Source of the DNA: Frondihabitans sp. PhB188
GTDB taxonomy: Bacteria; Actinomycetota; Actinomycetes; Actinomycetales; Microbacteriaceae
DNA length: 64,000 bases
Assembly: GCF_003752365.1 (NCBI RefSeq)
Contig: NZ_RJUO01000001.1
Coordinates: 1 to 64,000 of the forward strand
Direction: 5' to 3'
Shown here in pieces: positions 27,882 through 36,791 of the stretch (the stretch's first letter is position 1; every line of letters begins with the position of its first letter). The position numbers were made by a program, and so were the translations under genes. The notes beneath the pieces were generated by a model that saw only the letters and a list, made by a program, of their open reading frames with translations, did not search any database and was not told the DNA's origin.

Positions 27882-29711
27882 ATGTCGTCGCAGAAGTCAG
27901 GTGCGCCTGCTGTCAGGATTTCAGGTGCGCCCGCCGTCAAGCGCTGGGTGTTCTGGCCCGCCGCCGTGCTGGTGCTCGCTTTCGTCGCCTTCACGCTGGC
28001 CGCACCCGCCACCGCCGAGGGCGTGTTCGCCGCCGTGCAGACCGCCATCGTGCGCGACTTCAGCTGGTACTACGTCTTGATCGCCGCGGGCTTCGTCGGC
28101 TTCGCGATCTGGATGGGGTTCAGCCGGTACGGCGACATCGTGCTCGGCCGCGACACCGACAAGCCGGAGTTCTCGACGGCGTCGTGGTTCTCGCTGCTCT
28201 TCGCCGCGGGAATGGGCATCGGACTCGTCTTCTACGGGGTGTCGGAGCCGCTCAGCCACTTCGCCGACCCGCGCCCCGGCGTCACCGGCGCGCCTGCGCA
28301 CCTCGCTCAGGAGGCGATCACGCAGACCTTCCTGCACTGGGGCCTGCACGCATGGGGCATCTACGTGGTCGTCGGACTGGCCCTCGCCTACGCCGTGCAC
28401 CGCCGGGGCCGGCCGGTGTCGATCCGCTGGGCGCTCGAGCCCGTGCTCGGCAAGCGGGTGCGCGGCGGGTGGGGCAACCTCATCGACGTCATCGCTCTCG
28501 TCGGCACGCTTTTCGGCGTCGCCACCTCGCTCGGCCTCGGCGTCCTGCAGATCAGCGCCGGGCTCGAGAAGACCGGGTTCGTGCAGTCGTCGCTGACCGT
28601 GCAGATCGTGCTGATCATCGTCGTCACGCTCGTCGCCGTCGTCTCGCTCGTCACGGGTGTGGCGCGGGGCATGAAGCTCCTGTCGAACTTCAACCTGCTG
28701 CTCGCGGGCGCACTGCTCGTCTTCGTGTTGATCGTCGGGCCCACGCAGTTCCTGATGAGGGAATTCGTGCAGTCGATCGGCGCCTACCTGCAGGGCTTCG
28801 TCGGGCTGTCGTTCACGGTCAGCGCGTTCTCGGGTGCGCGCGGCGAGGCGTGGCAGGGCACCTGGACGACGTTCTACTGGGGCTGGTGGATGTCGTGGGC
28901 GCCGTTCGTCGGGATCTTCATCGCGCGCATCTCGAAGGGACGCACCGTGCGGCAGTTCGTCTTCGGGGTGCTGCTCGTTCCGACGCTGCTGACCTTCCTG
29001 TGGTTCGGCGTGCTGGGCGGGACGGCGCTGTTCGCGCAGCTGTACGGGGGTGGCGGGTTGATCGGGGGTGCTCTCGGTGGGTCTGGTGCCGGCTCGGGTG
29101 GGGCTGGGGCTGTCTTCGGTGGGTCTGGTGCCGGCTCGGGTGGGGCTGTCGACGTCGAGGGGGCTCTGTTTCAGCTGCTGGGGTCGCTGCCGGCCGGGTC
29201 GGTGCTCGTCGTGGGTGCGATCATCCTCATCGCCGTGTTCTTCGTGACGTCGGCCGACAGCGGGGCGCTCGTCATGGCGATGATCGCGACCGGCGGCGAC
29301 ATCGAGCCGAAGGCGTGGATCCGCGTCTTCTTCGCCGGCATCACTGCGCTCGTGGCCATCGCTCTCCTCGTCGCCGCCGGCCTCACCGCCCTGAAGACCG
29401 CCGCCATCACCACGGCGCTGCCCTTCAGCATCGTGATGATCCTGATGTGCTGGGCAACCGTCGTCGCGTTCAGTCGCGAGTCGCGGGCGTACGCGCGCGC
29501 CCATCGCGCCGTGCTGCTCTCCGAGCTCAGCGCGCACTACGACCGCGAGGTCGTCGCGCCGCTCGAGCGTGAGCCGCGCACCGGGCCGATCGCGCGGGTG
29601 CGGCGGCGGCTCGGAGGTGGTGGGTCGGCGTGGCCGGGGGGCCCGGCGGGGTCTGGTGGGGCTGGTGCGTCTGGTGCGGGGTCGAGTGGGTCTGGGGTGC
29701 CGCCGGAGTAG
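27882..29711 (+). CDS. BCCT-family transporter (betaine/choline/carnitine type)
   Basis: 609 residues, 12 membrane segments. The family signature is TFYWGWWMSWAPFVGIFIAR, with FSLLFAAGMGIGLVFYGVSE in segment 3. Probably takes up a compatible solute for osmotic balance. Between segments 9 and 10, at about residues 395-425, is a Gly/Ser/Ala insert built of two near-identical GGSGAGSGGA units. The tail after the last segment is also Gly/Ser-rich. Start ATG 27882; no strong ribosome site. Confidence 0.92.
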   Translation: MSSQKSGAPAVRISGAPAVKRWVFWPAAVLVLAFVAFTLAAPATAEGVFAAVQTAIVRDFSWYYVLIAAGFVGFAIWMGFSRYGDIVLGRDTDKPEFSTASWFSLLFAAGMGIGLVFYGVSEPLSHFADPRPGVTGAPAHLAQEAITQTFLHWGLHAWGIYVVVGLALAYAVHRRGRPVSIRWALEPVLGKRVRGGWGNLIDVIALVGTLFGVATSLGLGVLQISAGLEKTGFVQSSLTVQIVLIIVVTLVAVVSLVTGVARGMKLLSNFNLLLAGALLVFVLIVGPTQFLMREFVQSIGAYLQGFVGLSFTVSAFSGARGEAWQGTWTTFYWGWWMSWAPFVGIFIARISKGRTVRQFVFGVLLVPTLLTFLWFGVLGGTALFAQLYGGGGLIGGALGGSGAGSGGAGAVFGGSGAGSGGAVDVEGALFQLLGSLPAGSVLVVGAIILIAVFFVTSADSGALVMAMIATGGDIEPKAWIRVFFAGITALVAIALLVAAGLTALKTAAITTALPFSIVMILMCWATVVAFSRESRAYARAHRAVLLSELSAHYDREVVAPLEREPRTGPIARVRRRLGGGGSAWPGGPAGSGGAGASGAGSSGSGVPPE

Positions 29712-29756
29712 CGCGGCGGGCCTGCGCGGCGGCCCGGAGTGTCCTTCGCGGCAGCT

Positions 29757-29818
29757 CGGCCCACGATCGCGACATGACACCAAGCCGGATTGTGGTGTCA
29801 TGTCGCGATCGTGGGCCG
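29757..29818. terminator. 26-bp perfect hairpin between convergent genes
   Basis: Arms at 29757-29782 and 29793-29818 are exact complements around a 10-base loop; the core word is CCACGATCGCGACATGACAC. It lies between the BCCT gene and the convergent RecQ gene and probably serves as a bidirectional terminator. Very stable for a natural hairpin. Confidence 0.75.
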
Positions 29819-29862
29819 GAGTATCGCGATCGTGGGCATCGGCGGCCGGTCGTCGGGCCCGA

Positions 29863-30123
29863 CCCACGATCGGGACTCGGCACCACGGCACGACGTGGTG
29901 TGGAGTCCCGATCGTGGTGCGTTCGGCCGCGTGCGTGGTGCGGAGTCCCGATCGTGGTGCGGGGGCGCGGCGTCGGGCCCTGCCGGCCGTGCTCGGCGCG
30001 GCTTCTGCCCACGATCGGGACTCGGCACCACGGCACGACGTGGTGGGGAGTCCTGATCGTGGTGCGTTCGGCCGGGTGCGTGGTGTGGAGTCCCGATCGT
30101 GGTGCGGGGGCGCGGCGTCGGGC
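29863..30123. repeat. 116-bp duplication rich in TCCCGATCGTGG words
   Basis: A 116-bp segment at 29863-29978 recurs at 30008-30123 with about four differences. Each copy holds CCCACGATCGGGACTC once and GAGTCCCGATCGTGGTGC twice in the opposite sense, so every copy can fold on itself. Together with the 26-bp hairpin just upstream, the core CGATCG appears about eight times in 360 bases. This makes up most of the 580-base gap 29712-30291, which has no gene. Confidence 0.8.
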
Positions 30124-30134
30124 GGAGGTGAACG

Positions 30135-30290
30135 CGAGGCGCGGGCGTGCGGACGCCGGGCGAGCGTGCGCCGGGCGCGAGCGTGCGCCGGGCGCGCCGG
30201 GCGCGACGGACGCGACGGGCGCGCCGGGCGCGCCGGACGCGACGGGCGCGCCGGACGCGACGGACGCGACGGGCGCGCCGGCCCGCCTGC
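30135..30290. repeat. Low-complexity GACGGGCGCGCCGG tract
   Basis: About 150 bases built from short interchangeable units (GCGCCGGGCGC, GACGGGCGC, GACGCGACGG). No coding or promoter signal. It abuts the stop of the RecQ gene. Confidence 0.7.
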
Positions 30291-30291
30291 C

Positions 30292-32454
30292 CTAGCCGAC
30301 GACGGCGAGCGCGAAGGGCAGCACGGCGTCGGCGCCAGCACGACGGAGGGCGCGGCCGGCCACGGTGAGGGTCCAGCGGCTGTCGACGAGGTCGTCCACG
30401 AGCAGGACGGGGCCGGAGTGGGCGGCGAGGGTCGCGGCGAGCTCGGCCGGCACGTGCACGCTCTCCCAGACGTCGGCGAGGCGGAAGACGCTGTTTCCGC
30501 CGCGTTCGCGCCTGGCCGGAACGGAATCGGCCGCACCGGTCGGGCCGGGAGGGGCCACGCGCGACGACGCGAGCGAGCCCAGCACGGGAAGCCTGCCGAC
30601 GGCGCCGAGGGCCTCGGCCAGGGAAGCGATGAGCTGCGGGTGGGTCGACGACGGCATCGCGACGATGCCGGTGGGTCGGGCCTCCCACGGCCAGTCGGCG
30701 AGGACGCGCACGCACCCGTCGAGGAGGGAGCGGCTGAGCGGCGCGTCGGGGGTGGCCGGGGCGAAGGTGGTGCGGAGGGTTGTTCCCCACCCGAGATCGG
30801 TGAGTCGGGCGAGGGCACGGCCGGGCTCCACGCGCTCGGCGGGGCTGATCTTGCCCTTCACCGACAGGCCCACGCGGTCGGCGCCCGTCGGCCATTGCGC
30901 GCGGGGCTCGATCTCGACGCCGACCCGGTCGAGGGCGCCGGCGGCCTGCGTGGCTGCGGATGAGTCGACGTCGACCGGGTACCACGCGCCGGCGCAGACG
31001 TCGCACCGACCGCAGGGTGCCGCGGCCGGGTCGTCGAGGTCGGCCTGCAGCAGCTGCATGCGGCAGGTCTCGCCCGATTCGTACCGGATCATCGCGTTCT
31101 GCTCGGCGACGCGGGCCTCGGCGATGCGGCCGTAGCGCTCGGCGTCGTAGCTCCAGCCGGTCTCCGTCGAGATCCAGCCGCCCTGCACTCGCTTGGCGGC
31201 CCCGTCGACGTCGAGCACTTTGAGCATGAGCTCGAGCGGCGACCGCTTGACGTCGACCCGGGCCTCGAGCGCCTGCGTCGACATGGGCAGGTCGGTGAGC
31301 GCGGACAGCACCGCGTGCGCCCGCGCCTCGGAGGGCATGGACGCTGTCGCGAAGTACTGCCAGATCTCGCCGTCTTCGCTCCCCGGCAGCAGCAGCACGT
31401 CGGCCGAGTCGGTGGCTCGCCCCGCGCGGCCGATCTGCTGGTAGTACGCGACGGGGGAGCTCGGCGCGCCGAGGTGCACGACGAACCCGAGGTCGGGCTT
31501 GTCGAACCCCATGCCGAGGGCGCTGGTCGCCACGAGTGCTTTCAGGTCGTTCGTCTTGAGGCGCTGCTCGAGCCGTTCGCGCTCTTCGGGATCAGTGCGC
31601 CCGGAGTAGGAGGCGACGTCGTACCCGGCGTCACGCAGCAGCCGCGCGGTGTCGTCGGCGGCGGAGATGGTGAGCGTGTAGATGATGCCCGAGCCGGGCA
31701 GGTCGGTGAGGTGGTCGATGAGCCAGCCGAGGCGCTCCCTGCTCGAGGGCAGGGTCAGGACACCGAGCCGGAGCGAGGCTCGGGCGAGGGAGCCTCGGAT
31801 GGTGAGCACCGGGGTTCCTGCGCCCAGTTGCTCTTCGACGTCAGCCACGACTCGGGCATTCGCGGTCGCGGTCGTCGCCAGCACGGGAACCTCGTGCGGA
31901 AGCGTGCGGATGAGGTCGGCCAGCCGCCTGTAGTCGGGCCGGAAGTCGTGGCCCCAGTCGGAGATGCAGTGCGCCTCGTCGACGACGAGCATGCCGAGCG
32001 TGCGGATCAGCTCGGGCATCTGCTCGTCACGGAACCGCGGGTTATTGAGCCGCTCGGGCGACACCAGCAGCACGTCGACCTCACCGGCCGCGATGCGCTC
32101 GCGCACGTCGCCCCACTCGTGCGCGTTGGCCGAGTTGAGCGCTGCGGCGCGCACTCCGGCTCGGGCAGCGGCCGCCACCTGGTCGCGCATGAGGGCGAGC
32201 AGAGGGCTGACGAGCAGGGTCGGGCCGGCCCCGCGACGCCGGAGCAGAAGGGTTGCGATGAAGTAGACGGCTGACTTGCCCCATCCGGTGCGCTGCACGA
32301 CCAGGGCTCGCCGACGATCGGCCACCAGCGCCCGAATCGCCTCGAGCTGCCCGTCGTGGAACACCGCGTCGTCACGCCCGGTCAGCGCTCGCAGGAGCTC
32401 GAGGGCCTCCGCGTCGAGAGAGGTGCCGTCGATGGTCGTGGTGCCGTCTGTCAT
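30292..32454 (-). CDS. RecQ-family DNA helicase with C-terminal phosphoribosyltransferase-like domain
   Basis: 720 residues. The helicase core starts with the Q-motif region DAVFHDGQLEAIRALV. Walker A is QRTGWGKSAVYF (Trp where most have Gly), DEAH is in VVDEAHCISDWGHDFRPDYR, and motif VI is QQIGRAGRA. A four-Cys zinc-binding region follows (CRMQLL... CGRCDVC). The last 200 residues end with VLLVDDLVDSRWTLTVAGR, which matches the PRPP-binding loop of phosphoribosyltransferases. That domain is probably regulatory or vestigial in catalysis. DNA repair role. Confidence 0.9.
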   Translation of the reverse strand: MTDGTTTIDGTSLDAEALELLRALTGRDDAVFHDGQLEAIRALVADRRRALVVQRTGWGKSAVYFIATLLLRRRGAGPTLLVSPLLALMRDQVAAAARAGVRAAALNSANAHEWGDVRERIAAGEVDVLLVSPERLNNPRFRDEQMPELIRTLGMLVVDEAHCISDWGHDFRPDYRRLADLIRTLPHEVPVLATTATANARVVADVEEQLGAGTPVLTIRGSLARASLRLGVLTLPSSRERLGWLIDHLTDLPGSGIIYTLTISAADDTARLLRDAGYDVASYSGRTDPEERERLEQRLKTNDLKALVATSALGMGFDKPDLGFVVHLGAPSSPVAYYQQIGRAGRATDSADVLLLPGSEDGEIWQYFATASMPSEARAHAVLSALTDLPMSTQALEARVDVKRSPLELMLKVLDVDGAAKRVQGGWISTETGWSYDAERYGRIAEARVAEQNAMIRYESGETCRMQLLQADLDDPAAAPCGRCDVCAGAWYPVDVDSSAATQAAGALDRVGVEIEPRAQWPTGADRVGLSVKGKISPAERVEPGRALARLTDLGWGTTLRTTFAPATPDAPLSRSLLDGCVRVLADWPWEARPTGIVAMPSSTHPQLIASLAEALGAVGRLPVLGSLASSRVAPPGPTGAADSVPARRERGGNSVFRLADVWESVHVPAELAATLAAHSGPVLLVDDLVDSRWTLTVAGRALRRAGADAVLPFALAVVG

Positions 32455-32502
32455 GCCCCTACTCTCGCAGGGGCCGCCGACATCCCGCTGAAGTTATCCA
32501 CA
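32455..32502 (-). promoter_or_regulatory. RecQ promoter with TGTGGATAAC box
   Basis: On the minus strand TGTGGATAAC (32502-32493) stands 38 bases before ATG 32454. The 16-mer at 32482-32467 is identical to, and in the same position as, that before the SNF2 helicase gene. GAGAGT stands six bases before the ATG as a possible leaderless -10. The 9-mer TTATCCACA equals a consensus DnaA box. Confidence 0.55.
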
Positions 32503-32538
32503 GGGTCCGTCGCCCTCGAGGGCACGCACGAGCCAGTG

Positions 32539-35500
32539 CTACCCCTCGAGCAGCCCTCGGATGTCGGCCGCCGTGAGCGACCCGCCGAATGCGGCCTCGT
32601 CGTCGTCCATCATCGCGTCGAAGAGCTTGGCCTTCGTCTCTTTCAGCGCCATGACCTTCTCTTCGATGGTGTCGTTGGCGATCATCCGGTAGACCATCAC
32701 GTTCGAGGTCTGACCGATGCGGTGGGTGCGGTCGATGGCCTGCGCCTCGGAGGCGGGGTTCCACCAGGGATCGAGCAGGAAGACGTAGTCGGCCTCGGTC
32801 AGGTTCAGCCCGAACCCGCCGGCCTTCAGGCTGATCAGGAAGACCGGCGCCGCCCCCGCCTTGAACTCGTCGATCACCTCGGCGCGGTGGCGCGTCGAGC
32901 CGTCGAGGTAGGTGTGCGCGATGCCCGCGCCGTCGAGCCGGGCCTGGACGAGCCGGAGGTACGACGTGAACTGGCTGAAGATCAGCGCCCGGTGCCCGCC
33001 CGCCACCACGTCGGCGAGCTCTTCGAGCAGCACCTCGAGCTTCGACGACGGCACGTCGGCGTAGGCCTCGGCGTCGATGAGCGACGCGTCGAGCGCCAGC
33101 ATCCGCAGCAGCGTCAGCGACCGGAACACGATGAACCGGTTGCGATCCAGGTCGTCGACGAGATCGAGCAGCTTCATCCGCTCCCGCTGCAGCACGAGGT
33201 CGTAGAGCTTGCGGTGCGCCGGCGCGAGGTCGACGCGCAGCACCTGCTCCTGCTTCTCGGGCAGGTCGGACGCCACGAGCTCCTTGGTGCGCCGCAGCAT
33301 CAGCGGTCGCACGCGCCGCCGCAGTCGAGCGAGCAGATCGGGCCGGTCGTGCTGCGAGATCGGCTTGAGGTACTCCTCGGTGAACCGCAGACCCGTCGTC
33401 AGCAGACCCGGCGACACCACATGGAAGAGCGACCAGAGATCCATCAGGTCGTTCTCGAGCGGCGTGCCCGTGATGGCGAGCTTGAACGGCGCACGGATCT
33501 CGACGGCCGCCTTGTGCGCCTTCGACTGCCGGTTCTTGATCATCTGCGCCTCGTCGAGCACGAGCCCGGCCCAGTCCACCGCCTCGTACCTGGCGAGGTC
33601 GAGCCGCAGAAGCGCGTACGACGTGACGATCACGTCGTGCGCGGCAGCCAGCTCGTCGAGCTTCAGCCGCCCCTTCGCCGCCGTCGTCGTCACGCCCGCG
33701 ACACGGAGGCCCGGCGTGAACTTCGCCGCCTCGGCCACCCAGTTCGAGACCACAGACGTCGGTGCGACGACCAAGAACGGGGGCGCAGGAACTCCGGAAC
33801 CCCGCCGCACATGCTCCATCAGGGCGAGCGTCTGCAGCGTCTTGCCCAGACCCATGTCGTCGGCCAGCACGCCGCCGAGCCCGTGCTCGTAGAGGAAGGC
33901 CAGCCACCGGAACCCGTCGACCTGATAAGGCCGCAGCTCGGCCTGCACGGTGTCGGGCACCGGAGACGCCTGGATGCTCTCGCCGGCCGCGATGCCGTTG
34001 AGCCCCTCGGCGGTGCGGCGCCACGACTCGGCCTGGTGGCTGGCGTCGGCGAGCTCCTCGAACTCCGACCAGAGGCTCGCCTGGTACCGGTTGATGTGGA
34101 GCTCGCCCGCCGGACCGCCACCAGCGCTCCACTCGTCGAGCGCCTCGGCCTCGGCGATCAGCCGCTTGAGCTCGTCGAAGACCGGCTGCTTCAGCGACAG
34201 GTACGTCTTGTCGACCATCAGCAGCTTGTCGCGGCCCTTGGCCAGCGCGCTGAACAGCGGCGTGAACGGGATGGTGCGGCCCTCGACGGTGACGAGCACG
34301 CCGAGGTCGAACCAGTCGCGCTTGTCCGTCTCGACCGTGGTCACCGTGAGCTGCGGCGTCTCGGTCAGCTCGCGGTAGTCGGGGCGCTCGCCGACCTGGC
34401 GCACGCGCACGTCGTCGCGGGCCTCGAGCACCGGCAGGACCGTGGCGACGAACTCCGCGGCGTCGAGCCCGCGCAACGCGAGCTTGGCAGGCGGGCCGCC
34501 CAGCACGCCGTCGAGATCGCCCGGCACCGGGTACGTCGACAGCCTCTCGACGCGGCCGGCGTACTCCCACGCCCACTCGAGGTCGAGGCGGTCGCCGTCC
34601 TCGAACGTGCAAGTGAGCGTCAGCATCGGCGGCTCGATCTCGGGCAGCGCCACCGAGGCGTCCGAGCTGACGACCTCCACCGTCGAGGCGAGGCGGGGAT
34701 AGAACTCCTGCAGGAACTCGTCCCTCGCCGCCGCCGGAACCTCGATCGGGCGCGGGCTGGTCAGCAGAGCCCGCTGCTCGGCGGTCAGGTGCCCCGTCGG
34801 CGCGAGGGTGAAGTGCGGCGCGGGCGTGAAGGCCCACGTGTAGACGCCGTGGTCGGCGACGACCCCGACGAACGGCGCGGGATGGGAGCGCTCGCCGATG
34901 AGCACCGTCGGAGTGAGGTGGATCGACGCGTCGTCGGCGGCGGCAGGGAGCGGAGCACGCGCGGCGTCGAGCGTGAGCCGCGCCTCGTCGGCCACGGTCA
35001 CGTCGGTCTCGCGCTTGCCGGTGACGAAGCCAATGCCGAGCCGGGCGCCCTCGGCCAGCAGCGGCCAGAGCAGAGGGCTCGCGAAGTCGTCGAGGTACAG
35101 CCAGTCGGCCTCGCCCGGCACGTACGCCTCCCGGGCGGACCGGTGCAGCGCCTGGAACTGGCCGAACCAGCGGTGCTGCTCGGGGCTCGAGCCGAGACGG
35201 TTGAGCGAGAACGGGAGGGTGGTCCAGGTGAGGGAGGCGCGCGTCCAGTTGCCTCGAGCGCTCATCGTGACGGGCCGGACACCGAGCCGGAAGCTGCCGC
35301 CCGCCGTGGCCGAGCGGGGCGTGGCGGGTCGGGATGTCGGTGCTCCCCAGCGCTGGGTGGGCGTGCGACCACGCTCGCGGAGCTCGAACTGGAGCCCCAT
35401 CGGCGTAGCCGTCTCGCGCGGAGGTGCCGGGGTGCCGGTGAGGGCCTCGAGCGCGGACTTCCAGGCGGGGGCGGCCGGGTCGGGAGGCGCCCCCGGTGAC

Positions 35501-35838
35501 ACGGACTGCGCGCCCGCCGTCACGGTCTGCTGCACCTTCGCCGCGTTCGCCGCGAGCAGGAGCGCAGCGACGTGCTTGCAGGCCTCGCCGACGAAGCACG
35601 TGCAGGAGCTCTGCGTCGGCCGGCCATAGTCGCCGCGCGCCGGCGTGAGGGTGACCGCGGCCTCGTACGGCTCGTCCTCACTGCCCTTGACCGACCCGCT
35701 CAGGCGGTGCTCGACGGGATTCCACGCGGTGCTGAGCACGAGCTGCGACCGGACAGAGCTCTTGGCACGCTCGAACGCCGGCCGGCCCACCAGCCGGATC
35801 ACGTCCGTCGCATCGACGAGGGGAGGTGCCTCGGTCAT
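32539..35838 (-). CDS. SWIM zinc-finger SNF2-family DNA helicase
   Basis: 1099 residues. An N-terminal SWIM zinc finger (CTCFVGEACKH at about residue 85) is followed by about 500 residues typical of bacterial SNF2 proteins with few motifs. The SNF2 ATPase has Walker A ADDMGLGKTLQTLALMEH, DEAQ in LVLDEAQMIKN, and motifs V/VI in NLTEADYVFLLDPWWNPASE and RTHRIGQTSNVMVYR. Probably a DNA translocase acting on protein-DNA complexes. Monocistronic, same orientation as recQ. Its promoter shares a box and a 16-bp word with the recQ promoter. Confidence 0.92.
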   Translation of the reverse strand: MTEAPPLVDATDVIRLVGRPAFERAKSSVRSQLVLSTAWNPVEHRLSGSVKGSEDEPYEAAVTLTPARGDYGRPTQSSCTCFVGEACKHVAALLLAANAAKVQQTVTAGAQSVSPGAPPDPAAPAWKSALEALTGTPAPPRETATPMGLQFELRERGRTPTQRWGAPTSRPATPRSATAGGSFRLGVRPVTMSARGNWTRASLTWTTLPFSLNRLGSSPEQHRWFGQFQALHRSAREAYVPGEADWLYLDDFASPLLWPLLAEGARLGIGFVTGKRETDVTVADEARLTLDAARAPLPAAADDASIHLTPTVLIGERSHPAPFVGVVADHGVYTWAFTPAPHFTLAPTGHLTAEQRALLTSPRPIEVPAAARDEFLQEFYPRLASTVEVVSSDASVALPEIEPPMLTLTCTFEDGDRLDLEWAWEYAGRVERLSTYPVPGDLDGVLGGPPAKLALRGLDAAEFVATVLPVLEARDDVRVRQVGERPDYRELTETPQLTVTTVETDKRDWFDLGVLVTVEGRTIPFTPLFSALAKGRDKLLMVDKTYLSLKQPVFDELKRLIAEAEALDEWSAGGGPAGELHINRYQASLWSEFEELADASHQAESWRRTAEGLNGIAAGESIQASPVPDTVQAELRPYQVDGFRWLAFLYEHGLGGVLADDMGLGKTLQTLALMEHVRRGSGVPAPPFLVVAPTSVVSNWVAEAAKFTPGLRVAGVTTTAAKGRLKLDELAAAHDVIVTSYALLRLDLARYEAVDWAGLVLDEAQMIKNRQSKAHKAAVEIRAPFKLAITGTPLENDLMDLWSLFHVVSPGLLTTGLRFTEEYLKPISQHDRPDLLARLRRRVRPLMLRRTKELVASDLPEKQEQVLRVDLAPAHRKLYDLVLQRERMKLLDLVDDLDRNRFIVFRSLTLLRMLALDASLIDAEAYADVPSSKLEVLLEELADVVAGGHRALIFSQFTSYLRLVQARLDGAGIAHTYLDGSTRHRAEVIDEFKAGAAPVFLISLKAGGFGLNLTEADYVFLLDPWWNPASEAQAIDRTHRIGQTSNVMVYRMIANDTIEEKVMALKETKAKLFDAMMDDDEAAFGGSLTAADIRGLLEG

Positions 35839-35885
35839 GGGTCCAGTCTGGCAGGGGCCGCCGACACTCGTCGGCGTTCTCCACA
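35839..35885 (-). promoter_or_regulatory. SNF2-helicase promoter with TGTGGAGAAC box
   Basis: TGTGGAGAAC (minus strand, 35885-35876) lies 37 bases before ATG 35838. The 16-mer TGTCGGCGGCCCCTGC occupies 35866-35851, the same offset as before recQ. CAGACT-N6-ATG completes a leaderless-type layout. Confidence 0.55.
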
Positions 35886-35925
35886 GGCCCGCGAAAGACG
35901 CGCACCAGGCCAGCGGCGACCTCTT

Positions 35926-36519
35926 TTATGCGGTCGCCTTCACCGCCACCAGCACCTCGTCGCGGCCCTCGCGCACCGGATGCGGCAGCAGGCCCGCCTG
36001 CGCGTTGGTCCAGCCCTCGCCGAGCTGCGCGGCGAGGTCGGCAGCGGCGAAGAAGAACTCCGGTCCGATCATCGCGTGCTCGTGCGCCTCGTGCCCCACC
36101 ACGACGAGCGTGCCGCCGGAGCGGGTGGCGGCCGCCATCGTGGCGAGGAGCGTCGACATCTCGGCGGGCGGGAAGTGCGAGTACTGCGACGAGACGAGGT
36201 CGAAGTCGGCGCCCGACGGCCGCCAGGTGAGGGCGTCGGCGTGCAGCCAGTCGACGGGGCGGAGCCCGGCGGCGGATTCGGCGGCGGTGCGGGCCCGCGT
36301 GAGCGCCACGGAGGACAGCTCGAGTGCGGTCACATCCCATCCCTGCTGTGCGAGCCAGATCGAGTCGCCGCCTTCGCCTGATCCGATGTCGAGTGCGCGG
36401 CCGGGCGTGAGGCCCGTCGCGGTCGAGACGAGGTGCGGGTTGGGGTTGCCGCTCCAGCGCGGGCGGTCGCCGTAGAGGTCGTTCCAGAAGGCTTCGTCGG
36501 GCACGGGAGAGGAGGTCAT
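35926..36519 (-). CDS. Class I SAM-dependent methyltransferase
   Basis: 197 residues from ATG 36519, which has GGAGAGGAGG just upstream on the minus strand. Motif I is ALDIGSGEGGDSIWLAQQGW, then motif II/III with FDLVSSQYSHFP. The N-terminal FWNDLYGDRPRWSGNPNPHL is shared with the thiopurine/TehB-like small-molecule methyltransferases. Substrate unknown. Ends 87 bases before the SNF2 start region. Confidence 0.88.
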   Translation of the reverse strand: MTSSPVPDEAFWNDLYGDRPRWSGNPNPHLVSTATGLTPGRALDIGSGEGGDSIWLAQQGWDVTALELSSVALTRARTAAESAAGLRPVDWLHADALTWRPSGADFDLVSSQYSHFPPAEMSTLLATMAAATRSGGTLVVVGHEAHEHAMIGPEFFFAAADLAAQLGEGWTNAQAGLLPHPVREGRDEVLVAVKATA

Positions 36520-36594
36520 GCTCCCAGGGTGGGGGCGGCGCGGGTGCGGGGGCAAGCTCGTTTGCCGGGTTGGCAAATCGTTGGCTGCCTTTGG

Positions 36595-36715
36595 TGAGGA
36601 TTGCGGGGGTGAGCGTCCTTGTGGCGTGCGCACGGCAGGGCGGATCTCCTTGTGGTGCCTTCAGCCGGAGCGCGAAATCCTTGTGTGCCGACGCGGCGTC
36701 CTTCGATAAGGCACG
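36595..36715. repeat. Intergenic cluster of TCCTTGTG words
   Basis: GTGAGGATT, GTCCTTGTGG (36615), CTCCTTGTGG (36646), ATCCTTGTG (36677) and GTCCTTCGATAAGG (36698) follow each other about every 30 bases, all in one direction after the first. Lies upstream of both divergent neighbours, so here it is not a terminator. Confidence 0.6.
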
Positions 36716-36743
36716 GCGCGGGTCTTACGAGATGCCGCGAGAC

Positions 36744-36791
36744 TGTGGATAACCACAGCAGGAACTCGGGCCGCTCGCCTAGCCTCGATCC
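36744..36791 (+). promoter_or_regulatory. Oxidoreductase promoter with TGTGGATAAC box
   Basis: TGTGGATAAC (36744-36753) is 38 bases before ATG 36792. TAGCCT (36780-36785) lies six bases before the ATG, giving a leaderless start. Confidence 0.6.

Noticed and set aside
29863-30123. Possible CRISPR array from regularly repeated GAGTCCCGATCGTGG
   Set aside because: Repeats occur in both orientations with uneven spacing, the spacers are themselves duplicated, and there are no cas genes.
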